Shown: piece after piece, positions 16,492 through 23,661 of the stretch
How positions within the stretch are numbered: the stretch's first letter is position 1
How the letters are laid out: every line of letters begins with the position of its first letter
Virus record (IMG/VR): IMGVR_UViG_3300006870_000021
Location: 1 to 52,318 of that record
DNA length: 52,318 bases
Direction: 5' to 3' (one strand)
From: a virus
Translations under genes and position numbers: made by a program
The notes under the pieces: model-generated
Told to the model about the DNA's origin: nothing
Seen by the model: the letters and a program-made list of their open reading frames with translations, nothing else
The model's database searches: none

Positions 16492-17176
16492 TATAAATTT
16501 CCTTTGCTTGATTTATAAAACTATCTGTATAATTTGTTCTAAAACTCTCAAAACATAAATGTTGTAGAACAACTAGTGGTTCAGGATCGTTCCAACTTAT
16601 ACCCATTGCTTCGACTTGTTCTTTCATTATACTTTGACGTGTACTATATATATGACTTGCATGATTTGCAATGCTAACTGGTCCTTCTGTATTCAGATAA
16701 TGAAAGAAGTAGTTAAAACTTTTTAATTTACCATCTATAATAAAATAACTAGACGGATGTAAACTATACTTGTACATTCCAATATTTTTATGCGCCTGTA
16801 AGATATCTAACATTTGTTGTTCCCAGTTAGGTATAACTTTGCTATAGTTCTCTACATTACATTTTGCTTTATTCCAAAAATCAATACCGTCAATATCAAA
16901 ATATATTTTCTTTTCTTTGGTACTTATGGTAAACTCTGGAATTAAATGTTGATAACCTTTTAGTTTCATAAATCTTAAACCAAATGATTCTCTATTCATC
17001 TTTTCTTGCATAAGATTAGGATCAACTACTTCGTTTTGTCCTCCGTGATATCCTTCGTCGTTGTAGTACCATTGACAAAATGTTTTTTTATCGTCTGATA
17101 TAAGACTTGTGTAAATTAAGTTGTTTCTACACTTGCCTTCGCCGGGAATATCATTCCAATAATAATTCATTTCCAT
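16484..17176 (-). CDS. Kinase-fold-like protein, probably inactive
   Basis: The product has 230 residues. The segment SLHPSSYFIIDGKLKSFNYF (near 135-155) has the shape of a kinase or aminoglycoside-phosphotransferase catalytic region (HxDxxxxN then DGKLKxIDF). The catalytic Asp, the Asn and the DFG-type Asp are replaced (HPSSYF, SFNYF). FTISTKEKKIYFDIDG could be an earlier hairpin. I infer a pseudokinase or a scaffold. The start could also be the ATG at 17170, which overlaps the upstream stop as ATGA. Confidence 0.4.
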   Translation of the reverse strand: MEMNYYWNDIPGEGKCRNNLIYTSLISDDKKTFCQWYYNDEGYHGGQNEVVDPNLMQEKMNRESFGLRFMKLKGYQHLIPEFTISTKEKKIYFDIDGIDFWNKAKCNVENYSKVIPNWEQQMLDILQAHKNIGMYKYSLHPSSYFIIDGKLKSFNYFFHYLNTEGPVSIANHASHIYSTRQSIMKEQVEAMGISWNDPEPLVVLQHLCFESFRTNYTDSFINQAKEIYSD

Positions 17177-17859
17177 TCTTTTACTAACTCGGTTAATATA
17201 TCTGCAACTTTTTTATGCGTTAAAGGACCCGGATGCAAGTTATCTTTTCCTTTATCTAGGATTGGTGTAAGTTGATTAATGTCAAGAACTTCGTTAGAAT
17301 TGAATGTAAATTCTATACTAGGAATATCTTTAATCTTATCTCGCACGTTGTCTATTACTCTTTTGTTTACTTTTATTATACTTTCGTCTGCTAATAATCT
17401 CAAATATTCTTTATATGCCTTAGGATATAACATTTTACAACCAAAGTGATTATTATGATAAAATATATTGTCCAGTCTTGCCGGTGACCATAATACTCTG
17501 CTACCAAATGCTGTATAATGTTGCCACCTTATGCTGCTAGGCCATGCAATAATTATTCCTTTTGGTGTTAACCTTTTATTCAACAAGGAGTCTATTTCGT
17601 CGGCTACTGTCATAGGTCCTGCACCGTTAATACCTAAATTTAGGACTTTTATTCCTAATTGTTTTTCGAGTATATAACCACAGTTTTCTTTATCTTCAAC
17701 ACCTATGCCCCATACGTGACTGCAACCAAAAAACCAAATTGCATTGTTTGCATATTTTTTAAAATTTGTCTGTCCTAATTTCCTTCTTTTTCCGTATACT
17801 CCGAGATATTCTTTTATATTTGATTTTTTAAATTCTATTAACCTTTTAAGATAGTTCAT
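17167..17859 (-). CDS. SGNH/GDSL-like hydrolase-fold protein
   Basis: The product has 230 residues. WFFGCSHVWGIGVEDKEN is block I with the nucleophile Ser, LNLGINGAGP matches the Gly-containing block, IIIAWPSS is a central strand, and DNLHPGPLTHKKVADIL carries the C-terminal Asp/His. These are better preserved than in 2324-3070. Such enzymes esterify or de-esterify sugars and lipids. Overlaps of 4-10 nt tie it to its neighbours. Confidence 0.65.
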   Translation of the reverse strand: MNYLKRLIEFKKSNIKEYLGVYGKRRKLGQTNFKKYANNAIWFFGCSHVWGIGVEDKENCGYILEKQLGIKVLNLGINGAGPMTVADEIDSLLNKRLTPKGIIIAWPSSIRWQHYTAFGSRVLWSPARLDNIFYHNNHFGCKMLYPKAYKEYLRLLADESIIKVNKRVIDNVRDKIKDIPSIEFTFNSNEVLDINQLTPILDKGKDNLHPGPLTHKKVADILTELVKEWK

Positions 17860-18497
17860 ACTTGTATAACCTTTTTAGCAAATTTTTTAATGCTGCGGCT
17901 GATTAATTCTTCGTGCTTTTGTTTGTTAATAATACCAACAGTGCTTAATAATATTTTAGTTCTATCAGTAGGATCAGCACCGTGTTGAATGTCGTTATTG
18001 TTAAAAGCAAAACACCTATATTTTTCATCTATGTCTGGATATATTTTAACACCATTATGTTCTAAGTAAAACGTATTATGTTTAGGATCAGTTACATATA
18101 TGATATATCTTCTTGGTTCACTTGCATCGTGGTCTGTTTTTGCATCTTGGTGTGCTGGTATTTCGCCCATTTGCATAATAAATCCACTAGTACCTATCTG
18201 ATCAAACGGTAATTCTCTTACACATTTAGCAAGTCCTGGAAACGTATCTTCAAATCCAGGATGAAACACTAAAGATGTGTTGTCTATTGCTTTACGTTCC
18301 TTACTCCAGTCTAACCAAGCATCGTATGTATACCAGCTTTTCGGCTCTTGGCGCAGTGCTACGTAACACCAAGTATGACGATTCTCAGAAAACTCCCAAT
18401 AGTCTGTGTCTTTAATTTTATGTTCATGAAACCAGTCTATTATATCTTGTTCAGGAGGCATATCGAATTCAATATCAATTGGAGTATATAATATCAA
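17856..18497 (-). CDS. 2OG-Fe(II) oxygenase / Asp-hydroxylase-like protein
   Basis: The product has 213 residues with H116-x-D118 (PAHQDA), H172 (IQHGADP) and K181 in place of Arg (RTKILLSTVG). The motif PRRYIIYV and the C-terminal KHEELI.RS match the gene at 19128-19811 (PKRYNVLM, RHKEIIKRS). The two are paralogues flanking the 18494-19126 gene. Overlaps of 4 nt on both sides suggest one coupled operon. Confidence 0.65.
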   Translation of the reverse strand: MILYTPIDIEFDMPPEQDIIDWFHEHKIKDTDYWEFSENRHTWCYVALRQEPKSWYTYDAWLDWSKERKAIDNTSLVFHPGFEDTFPGLAKCVRELPFDQIGTSGFIMQMGEIPAHQDAKTDHDASEPRRYIIYVTDPKHNTFYLEHNGVKIYPDIDEKYRCFAFNNNDIQHGADPTDRTKILLSTVGIINKQKHEELISRSIKKFAKKVIQV

Positions 18498-19126
18498 CTT
18501 ATTTCTCCTACAATTTTTTGCAATTTTGGTAAATCTTTTCTAAAAAATCTAAAAACTAAACCTACTCTATTTGTATCACTATAATTCTCTGTTTCGTGTG
18601 ATATAATAGTATCAACTAAGTACACACTACCGTCAGCATTAAACGTAAAATCTTTGCGTGTTTCGTTTTCATCCCAAAATTTGAATACTGCTTTTGGTGC
18701 TTCGTATATAGGTATGTGTGCTGTATATTGATCCCCTGCATCTACGTGTCTAGATACCTTTCCTTCAGGCGGCTGAACTACCATACTCCATCTAAATGTA
18801 TAAGGCATCATATCTTTTAATTTTTTGACTAGGCCAAACATTAATTCGGTGTCTTCATATAGTCCTCTAGGATGAATGCTTATATTATAAGGAGGACACG
18901 GTATTGACTTATCTATAAGATTACTCTGTATTGCCCATCCATATGGATATGTACACCCAATACCGTTACTTATTATTCTGTCATACCACTCTTCGGTAAT
19001 TTCGTTACCGTTTTTATCCCACGCCCATCTAAGATGCTCGTAGTCATTAACTAATGTATCGTAGTATTCACGTAATGAATCTAGATTTACAGTAAAATTT
19101 AATTTTGTTATTGCATTATCTAACAT
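18494..19126 (-). CDS. Aspartyl/asparaginyl beta-hydroxylase-like 2OG-Fe(II) protein
   Basis: The product has 210 residues with H127-x-D129 (SRHVDAG), H177 (IISHETENYS) and R187 (TNRVGLVFRF). YTAHIPIYEAPKAVFKFWDE matches the strand pair after HxD in Asp/Asn hydroxylases. It lies between two Lys-type paralogues, one base downstream of 19128. Confidence 0.65.
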   Translation of the reverse strand: MLDNAITKLNFTVNLDSLREYYDTLVNDYEHLRWAWDKNGNEITEEWYDRIISNGIGCTYPYGWAIQSNLIDKSIPCPPYNISIHPRGLYEDTELMFGLVKKLKDMMPYTFRWSMVVQPPEGKVSRHVDAGDQYTAHIPIYEAPKAVFKFWDENETRKDFTFNADGSVYLVDTIISHETENYSDTNRVGLVFRFFRKDLPKLQKIVGEIS

Positions 19127-19127
19127 A

Positions 19128-19811
19128 TTAAAACACGATCATTTTATCTTTGTTTACTTCTGTACTTCTTTTAATAATTTCTTTATGTCTTTCTTCATCT
19201 AAAGAACCAGAAACAAATGCCATTATTTTATCTGGTCCAGCATAAGTTGCACCATGTGCATGTTCGTCTAAGGAAAAAGCAAAACATGGTTTTTCTTTTG
19301 TTATATTAGGGTATATAGGTGTGTCTTTTTCGTCCTTACATACATAAAAACTTTTATAATCAAATTTTGTCATTAATACATTATAGCGTTTGGGTTCTAG
19401 ATGCAATCTTCTAGGATCATTGTTTTGTATGCTTAGAGTATCGTCTAATGTTTCACCTTCTATACGATCAGTATGAGCACCGACTTCTTGTCTTTGCCTA
19501 AACAGCACAATATATGAGATATCTTTAAATGGTAATTGCATAAGTTGTTTAGAAAATACAGGAAATGTAGTGTCAAATCCGTTGTAGAATTTACCTTTTT
19601 TCCCAGTATAGACTGTTTTATTTTTTATTTCGTGCCAACACACGTTAATGTCTTTCCACGAGTCTTGTTCTAATCTACTGTAGATTATATATGTATGCCA
19701 TTGAGTACCTAATTCTTCGCTTAACGGTTCGATGCTATCACAGAAATTAATTATATCTTGCTCGTCTGGTAAAGTGAAGTCTAAATCTATAGGTAAAAAT
19801 GCTGTACTCAT
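19128..19811 (-). CDS. 2OG-Fe(II) oxygenase-like protein (first gene of operon)
   Basis: The product has 227 residues with H113-x-D115 (GAHTDR), H186 (HAHGATY) and K195 (PDKIMAFVSG). It is a paralogue of 17856-18497. An AGGAGGT site at 19819-19825 is the strongest ribosome site in the island, and a late octamer AATAAATA lies at 19832-19839. It therefore heads the leftward operon 19811 to 14055, which holds four oxygenase-like proteins, one SGNH, one kinase-like and one radical-SAM protein. Confidence 0.65.
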   Translation of the reverse strand: MSTAFLPIDLDFTLPDEQDIINFCDSIEPLSEELGTQWHTYIIYSRLEQDSWKDINVCWHEIKNKTVYTGKKGKFYNGFDTTFPVFSKQLMQLPFKDISYIVLFRQRQEVGAHTDRIEGETLDDTLSIQNNDPRRLHLEPKRYNVLMTKFDYKSFYVCKDEKDTPIYPNITKEKPCFAFSLDEHAHGATYAGPDKIMAFVSGSLDEERHKEIIKRSTEVNKDKMIVF

Positions 19812-19831
19812 TATTTGTACCTCCTATTGAA

Positions 19832-19839
19832 TATTTATT
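19832..19839 (-). promoter_or_regulatory. Late promoter octamer AATAAATA with strong ribosome site
   Basis: Read on the minus strand, AATAAATA is followed after about 6 nt by AGGAGGT (19819-19825) and, 7 nt further, the ATG at 19811. The predicted start point near 19826 falls just before the ribosome site. This is a conventional late-gene layout for the operon 19811-14055. Confidence 0.6.
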
Positions 19840-19845
19840 TAAATA
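19838..19845 (+). promoter_or_regulatory. Late-promoter-like octamer TTTAAATA, leaderless arrangement
   Basis: One mismatch from NATAAATA. It ends 4 nt before ATG 19850 and 7 nt before ATG 19853, with no Shine-Dalgarno sequence between. It overlaps the oppositely directed octamer at 19832-19839 by two bases, so the two promoters would be mutually exclusive on one DNA molecule. Confidence 0.3.
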
Positions 19846-19849
19846 TAAT

Positions 19850-20470
19850 ATGATGGGATACCGATACGACTTATCAGACACACACTGTAAAATTTATTAT
19901 GAAAGCACTCCTGAATTTGAAGAAGTGCGCGATCTCTGCCTTCAAGAAGACAACTGGCTTAGAAATAATTATATAAAAGAAAATTTAAAATTAGAAGAAC
20001 ACACAGGTTACGGTGTACTATATCAGACTAGCACCGGTAAACCTATGGTAATGGGCGGAGTTTTTAACGACGGTAGATATCCTAGTAATGTAGCTAAACA
20101 AATAAATAGACTTTATACATTCCCTGACTTTAGGATGACAGCAACAGATATGACTGATGGGTTTAGATGTACTTGTAAACTTATTAACGAGCTTGAAGCG
20201 GTAAATAATTACGAAGTATATTTAATAACTATGCAAAATAGAAAGGCTCGTCCGAATAAAGGATATTGGAAGGTTTGGCGCAAGCATATGGATATAGCAA
20301 GTAATGGTGCATGGAATGAGGGTGCAGGATATATACAAACTTGTCCATATCCAGTACAAAAATGTTGGCAAAATTTTGTGTGGCAAGAAAAAGTAAACGG
20401 TGCTATGCTAGAATGGTCACCGAATATAATAGATGATACAGTTTGGTTAGGATTAGAAGAAGGTAAATGA
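19850..20470 (+). CDS. Hypothetical protein, possible GNAT-like acyltransferase fold
   Basis: The start is ATG 19850 or the adjacent 19853. The in-frame ATG at 19799 lies inside the divergent gene and is rejected. The product has about 206 residues. The mid-region GYGVLYQTSTGKPMVMGGVF, followed by a YPSNVAKQINRLYTFPDF segment, has a GNAT-like strand pattern, but the acetyl-CoA loop is not clear. It is coupled to a desaturase and a sulfotransferase by overlapping starts and stops, so a role in modifying a lipid or glycan is inferred only from neighbours. Confidence 0.5.
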   Translation: MMGYRYDLSDTHCKIYYESTPEFEEVRDLCLQEDNWLRNNYIKENLKLEEHTGYGVLYQTSTGKPMVMGGVFNDGRYPSNVAKQINRLYTFPDFRMTATDMTDGFRCTCKLINELEAVNNYEVYLITMQNRKARPNKGYWKVWRKHMDIASNGAWNEGAGYIQTCPYPVQKCWQNFVWQEKVNGAMLEWSPNIIDDTVWLGLEEGK

Positions 20471-21237
20471 ATTTAAATACTAAAATACGATTATTACAAG
20501 CATTCAATCATATTGCAACAGTGCCTGCTGTAGCGTATGCAATATACACACAGCAATATAATTTGTTCTGGGTTGCATTATCTGTATGGTTTATTATAGG
20601 ACCCGTAAGCAGCGTTATAACGCTTCATAGACTGCTTACACATAGAAGTTTTGAAACATATGCATGGCTTGAAAAAATTCTTACATATATTAGTGTAATT
20701 AGTACAGTAGGTCCTACTATAAGTTGGGTTGCATTGCATCGTCAACACCATTCTAAATCAGATAGAGAAGGTGATCCACATTCGCCGTACGTTGACGGTA
20801 AGTTTAGTATAATAGAATCTATTAAAGTATGGCTAGGTTATGACTGGAAGGTTCCAAACATACCTGTGCGTTATGTTAAGGATTTATTTCGTAGTAAAAC
20901 GCATAAATTTATTTTTAATAATTATTTTAAAATAATATTTGCTTATTGTGCAATATTATTAGCAGTTGATCCTATGCTATTTTTGTTTGCATATGTAGTA
21001 CCTGCTAGTATGACAGTACACCTAATTGGATTTGTCAATGTGCTAGGGCATAAACATGGATATAGGAATTATGAAACAAAAGACGGTAGCACAAATAGTT
21101 GGATTGCTAATATTATAAGTTTAGGAGAAGGATGGCATAATAATCATCATGCAAAGCCTAACAAATACTATACCGGTGAACGTTGGTATGAATGGGATCT
21201 AATGGGATTGTTAATTAAAGTCATAAAAACAAACTAA
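20467..21237 (+). CDS. Fatty-acid desaturase
   Basis: The product has 256 residues. Three His boxes are intact: HRLLTH (54-59), HRQHH (91-95) and HNNHH (224-228), the di-iron ligands of membrane acyl-CoA/acyl-lipid desaturases. Hydrophobic segments lie near 12-32, 35-55, 70-90, 155-190. GLGEGWHNNHH-type context (LGEGWHNNHH) is typical of delta-9 enzymes. The ATG overlaps the preceding TGA (ATGA), and the stop overlaps the next start (TAATG). It would introduce a double bond into host membrane lipids during infection, which is inference from the family. Confidence 0.85.
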   Translation: MNLNTKIRLLQAFNHIATVPAVAYAIYTQQYNLFWVALSVWFIIGPVSSVITLHRLLTHRSFETYAWLEKILTYISVISTVGPTISWVALHRQHHSKSDREGDPHSPYVDGKFSIIESIKVWLGYDWKVPNIPVRYVKDLFRSKTHKFIFNNYFKIIFAYCAILLAVDPMLFLFAYVVPASMTVHLIGFVNVLGHKHGYRNYETKDGSTNSWIANIISLGEGWHNNHHAKPNKYYTGERWYEWDLMGLLIKVIKTN

Positions 21238-21842
21238 TGGGAACATTTTATATAGACACACCAGAACTTGCGTATGTACATGTACCAAGAACAGGAATGG
21301 CTATGAAAAAAGTGATTGCTGAATGGTTGCGTCCTAATTTTAATGTGCTTAGTCACGTAGATTGGATGGTAGATCATCCTCACTTAGGTACTGTGAAAGA
21401 ATATTATCCTATAGCAAAGACAATTAGTGTAGTACGAAACCCTTGGCAACGAGTTTTTAGTTTATACCGTAAAGTAAGAGACGAAGGTTACTGGTTAGAT
21501 TGGAACGGACAAACTGTTCTCGAACTAAAACCTATTAATGAATGGGTTGCTGACTATTGCAATCCTAATGTGCCTTTTGAATTTCCACGTTGGTTTAATC
21601 GCTTTACTAATCAAATAGACTTTATAAATGTAAATGGCGAATGGGTTGATTACATATGTAAAGCAGAAAACTTAGAACAAGATCTAAAACCTGTGCAAGA
21701 ATATCTAGGCTGTGATCTACCATTGCCTAATATTTCAGGATATGATCATTGGGAATTTAAAGATTATTTTAATAGTAATAGTATAGCAGCCATAAAAAAA
21801 GTCCACGAACGAGATGTGGACTTTTTTAAATATGTTATCTAA
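21237..21842 (+). CDS. Sulfotransferase-family protein
   Basis: The product has 201 residues. AYVHVPRTGMAMKKVI near residue 12 corresponds to the 5'-phosphosulfate loop. SVVRNPWQRVFSLYRKV near 62 is the 3'-phosphate-binding motif of PAPS-dependent sulfotransferases. It could sulfate a lipid or surface glycan. It is the last gene of a three-gene set with the desaturase. A strong terminator hairpin is encoded inside its last codons, ending 15 nt before the stop. A degenerate relative is at 44327-44818. Confidence 0.72.
   Translation: MGTFYIDTPELAYVHVPRTGMAMKKVIAEWLRPNFNVLSHVDWMVDHPHLGTVKEYYPIAKTISVVRNPWQRVFSLYRKVRDEGYWLDWNGQTVLELKPINEWVADYCNPNVPFEFPRWFNRFTNQIDFINVNGEWVDYICKAENLEQDLKPVQEYLGCDLPLPNISGYDHWEFKDYFNSNSIAAIKKVHERDVDFFKYVI
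21795..21827. terminator. Bidirectional intrinsic terminator within the sulfotransferase 3' end
   Basis: A perfect 12-bp stem, AAAAAAGTCCAC pairing with GTGGACTTTTTT, surrounds a 9-nt loop. On either strand a GC core is followed by a T run, so it can stop both the rightward sulfotransferase operon and the leftward fibre gene (stop at 21844). It lies wholly within coding sequence for the residues KKVHERDVDFF. Confidence 0.85.
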
Positions 21843-21843
21843 C

Positions 21844-23301
21844 TTAGTGGAAGTCTTGCCAAGCAGTTCCGTCCCACCCTTTAAACTTTTTAGTAGTAGA
21901 ATCAAATACCATTGTGCCTTCTTCAGGAGTTGCTGGTTCTGCTCCGGTTGCATACCCTTTTAGTTTCATATAGCTAACACTAGTTTTACCATCTACATCA
22001 AGTTGTAACCAATCACCATTTGGTTGACCATTATTTATACCTATAACAACACTTGCATCAGGTACTGATCCTTGAGATAATGAAGTATCGTTTACTAAAG
22101 CACTTATATATGCCGAGCTTTGATAAACAGCTCCATCATACGCTTTAAAGTTTAATGTTCCGATTAAATCTTGATCAGCATTTGCAGTTGGTGCACTGTG
22201 CGTTCCGTTTTGTGATTGAAGAGTTATTGCAGGTCCAGCACCAGTAGAAAAGTTTCCTGATGTAGCAGTAATTTTAAAATCGCCGCCTGTTCCATCACCT
22301 AAAATACTTATTTCAGCAGTATCTGTAGCGTTTCCTATTATTAATAATCCGTCATTATCATTGGTCATTTTTATATCACCGATTGATACAACATCTGAAC
22401 CCGAAGTTACAGATAAAGTACCAGCTGATACGTTACCTGAAATATTACCTGTAACATTACCAGTTAGATCACCTGTGAACACTGCCGGGATGCTTGTTCC
22501 ATCTATAATAGTAACACCGTCTGTTGATCTTAAAACGTTGCCTCTAAATGATCCGTCAGTACCGTCTGACCCGTTTGCAACAATTACTTGCCCGCCTGTT
22601 GCATTTACACTCCCAACTAGGTTGCCTCCAACATTACCTGTAACATTACCTGTTAAATTACCAGCAAAGTTACTAGATGCTGATATCACTGTTCCTGTGA
22701 TTGCTGCTGGAGATGCTCCACCGATAACACCGTTAAATGTTCCAGTATGATTACCATCTGCATCACCTGTTAAATTGCCTATAACGTTTATAGTTGCTGT
22801 GCCGTTTAATACTGCTGCTGGAATTAAATTCCTTACTCCGTCTACAAGTAACGTACTATCATCACCAAATATAGAACCGTTTATGTCTAAGTTTCCAGGA
22901 ACTTCTGACAATAGTGTTGAAAGATCGGGAGGAGTATAAGTAAACACGCCAGTGAGGTTATTATAAGTTAATGTTGCTGATCCTGGAGATGCTGTTGTAA
23001 CACTTAAATCAGTTAGTGCAAGGCCACCGCCACCGCCGCCACTATTGTCATCAACTCCAATTTCCCAACTAGTACCATTATATTTAATAACACTACCAGT
23101 AACTGCACCTGCTGTATCAACATCAGTAAGTCCGTCTAAAGTTCCACTAAATTCAGCAGTGGTATCAACGGCATTACCGCCTAGTGTTGTTCCGTCTCCA
23201 ACGTATAGTTTTTTTGTGTCGGTTGTATATATTGGTTCGCCAGCAGCCGGCGTAACTGTTTGGCGTTCGGCATCTGTACCGCGTCTCAATTTTAAAGGCA
23301 T
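21844..23301 (-). CDS. Tail-fibre-like structural protein
   Basis: The product has 485 residues. The N-terminus (MPLKLRRGTDAERQT, then AAGEPIYTTDTKKLYVGDG) is the module that opens many marine T4-like fibre and baseplate-wedge proteins and resembles the attachment domain of tropism-determinant proteins. After a Gly run near 88-93 comes a low-complexity shaft rich in LTGNVTGN-type repeats. The C-terminus ends EGTMVFDSTTKKFKGWDG, as in many fibre tips. Late octamer CATAAATA and AGGAG precede the ATG. It is paralogous to the fragment at 1-843. Confidence 0.8.
   Translation of the reverse strand: MPLKLRRGTDAERQTVTPAAGEPIYTTDTKKLYVGDGTTLGGNAVDTTAEFSGTLDGLTDVDTAGAVTGSVIKYNGTSWEIGVDDNSGGGGGGLALTDLSVTTASPGSATLTYNNLTGVFTYTPPDLSTLLSEVPGNLDINGSIFGDDSTLLVDGVRNLIPAAVLNGTATINVIGNLTGDADGNHTGTFNGVIGGASPAAITGTVISASSNFAGNLTGNVTGNVGGNLVGSVNATGGQVIVANGSDGTDGSFRGNVLRSTDGVTIIDGTSIPAVFTGDLTGNVTGNISGNVSAGTLSVTSGSDVVSIGDIKMTNDNDGLLIIGNATDTAEISILGDGTGGDFKITATSGNFSTGAGPAITLQSQNGTHSAPTANADQDLIGTLNFKAYDGAVYQSSAYISALVNDTSLSQGSVPDASVVIGINNGQPNGDWLQLDVDGKTSVSYMKLKGYATGAEPATPEEGTMVFDSTTKKFKGWDGTAWQDFH
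22380..22780 (-). repeat. Repeat-coded fibre shaft (Gly-Asn-[VL]-Thr-Gly type)
   Basis: This stretch encodes several copies of short GNLTGNVTGN, GDLTGNVTGN and GNISGNV units separated by unique segments. The DNA copies of acctgttaa/acctgtaac are correspondingly similar. Such repeats commonly form fibre shafts and are prone to length change by slippage or recombination. Confidence 0.55.
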
Positions 23302-23330
23302 TTACATCTCCTAGAATACTTCTATGCTAG

Positions 23331-23338
23331 TATTTATG
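23331..23338 (-). promoter_or_regulatory. Late promoter octamer CATAAATA for the fibre gene
   Basis: CATAAATA on the minus strand is followed by about 20 nt to AGGAG and then the ATG at 23301. It lies next to the stop of the upstream gene (23341), so it gives the fibre gene its own late promoter. Confidence 0.65.
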
Positions 23339-23340
23339 CC

Positions 23341-23661
23341 TTATTTGTGTTTTTTGAGGAATGTCTTTGTTCTTTTTTGTATATCTTGCTTAACTTTTGG
23401 TGTATCAATGCTAAAGTCTATACTTTTGATTACATTATCGTATTGTTTAAAAAAAGAATCAAGTGACTCTTCTAAAGAATTTGTATCTTGGTATTTGTGG
23501 CGCTCGAGTCGCACATCAATTGTAAATATTTTTCCATTATTAAAAAATACATTAATATTGCTAATGTAATCAATTGGCACAGAGCGTATCTCAACATCGT
23601 TAAATACCTCTGGCCAATGATTAACTATTTCGGGTGGTAACTTTTGTGTTTTGTTAGTCAC
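23341..23661 (-). CDS. Conserved T4-like marine phage protein (106 aa), GTG start
   Basis: The start is the GTG at 23661, which overlaps the TAA of the upstream gene by 8 nt. The longer reading from an ATG at 23781 would overlap the upstream gene by 128 nt in another frame and is rejected. The protein begins VTNKTQKLPPEIVNHWPEVF, with a later VFFNNGKIFTIDV. From memory this matches a small conserved protein of T4-like cyanophages of unknown function. The C-terminus is Lys-rich. Confidence 0.65.
   Translation of the reverse strand: MTNKTQKLPPEIVNHWPEVFNDVEIRSVPIDYISNINVFFNNGKIFTIDVRLERHKYQDTNSLEESLDSFFKQYDNVIKSIDFSIDTPKVKQDIQKRTKTFLKKHK

Noticed and set aside
22361-22750. 129-aa plus-strand ORF inside the fibre gene
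   Set aside because: Composition rich in Pro, Leu, Thr mirrors the antisense of GNVTGN repeats; no ribosome site.
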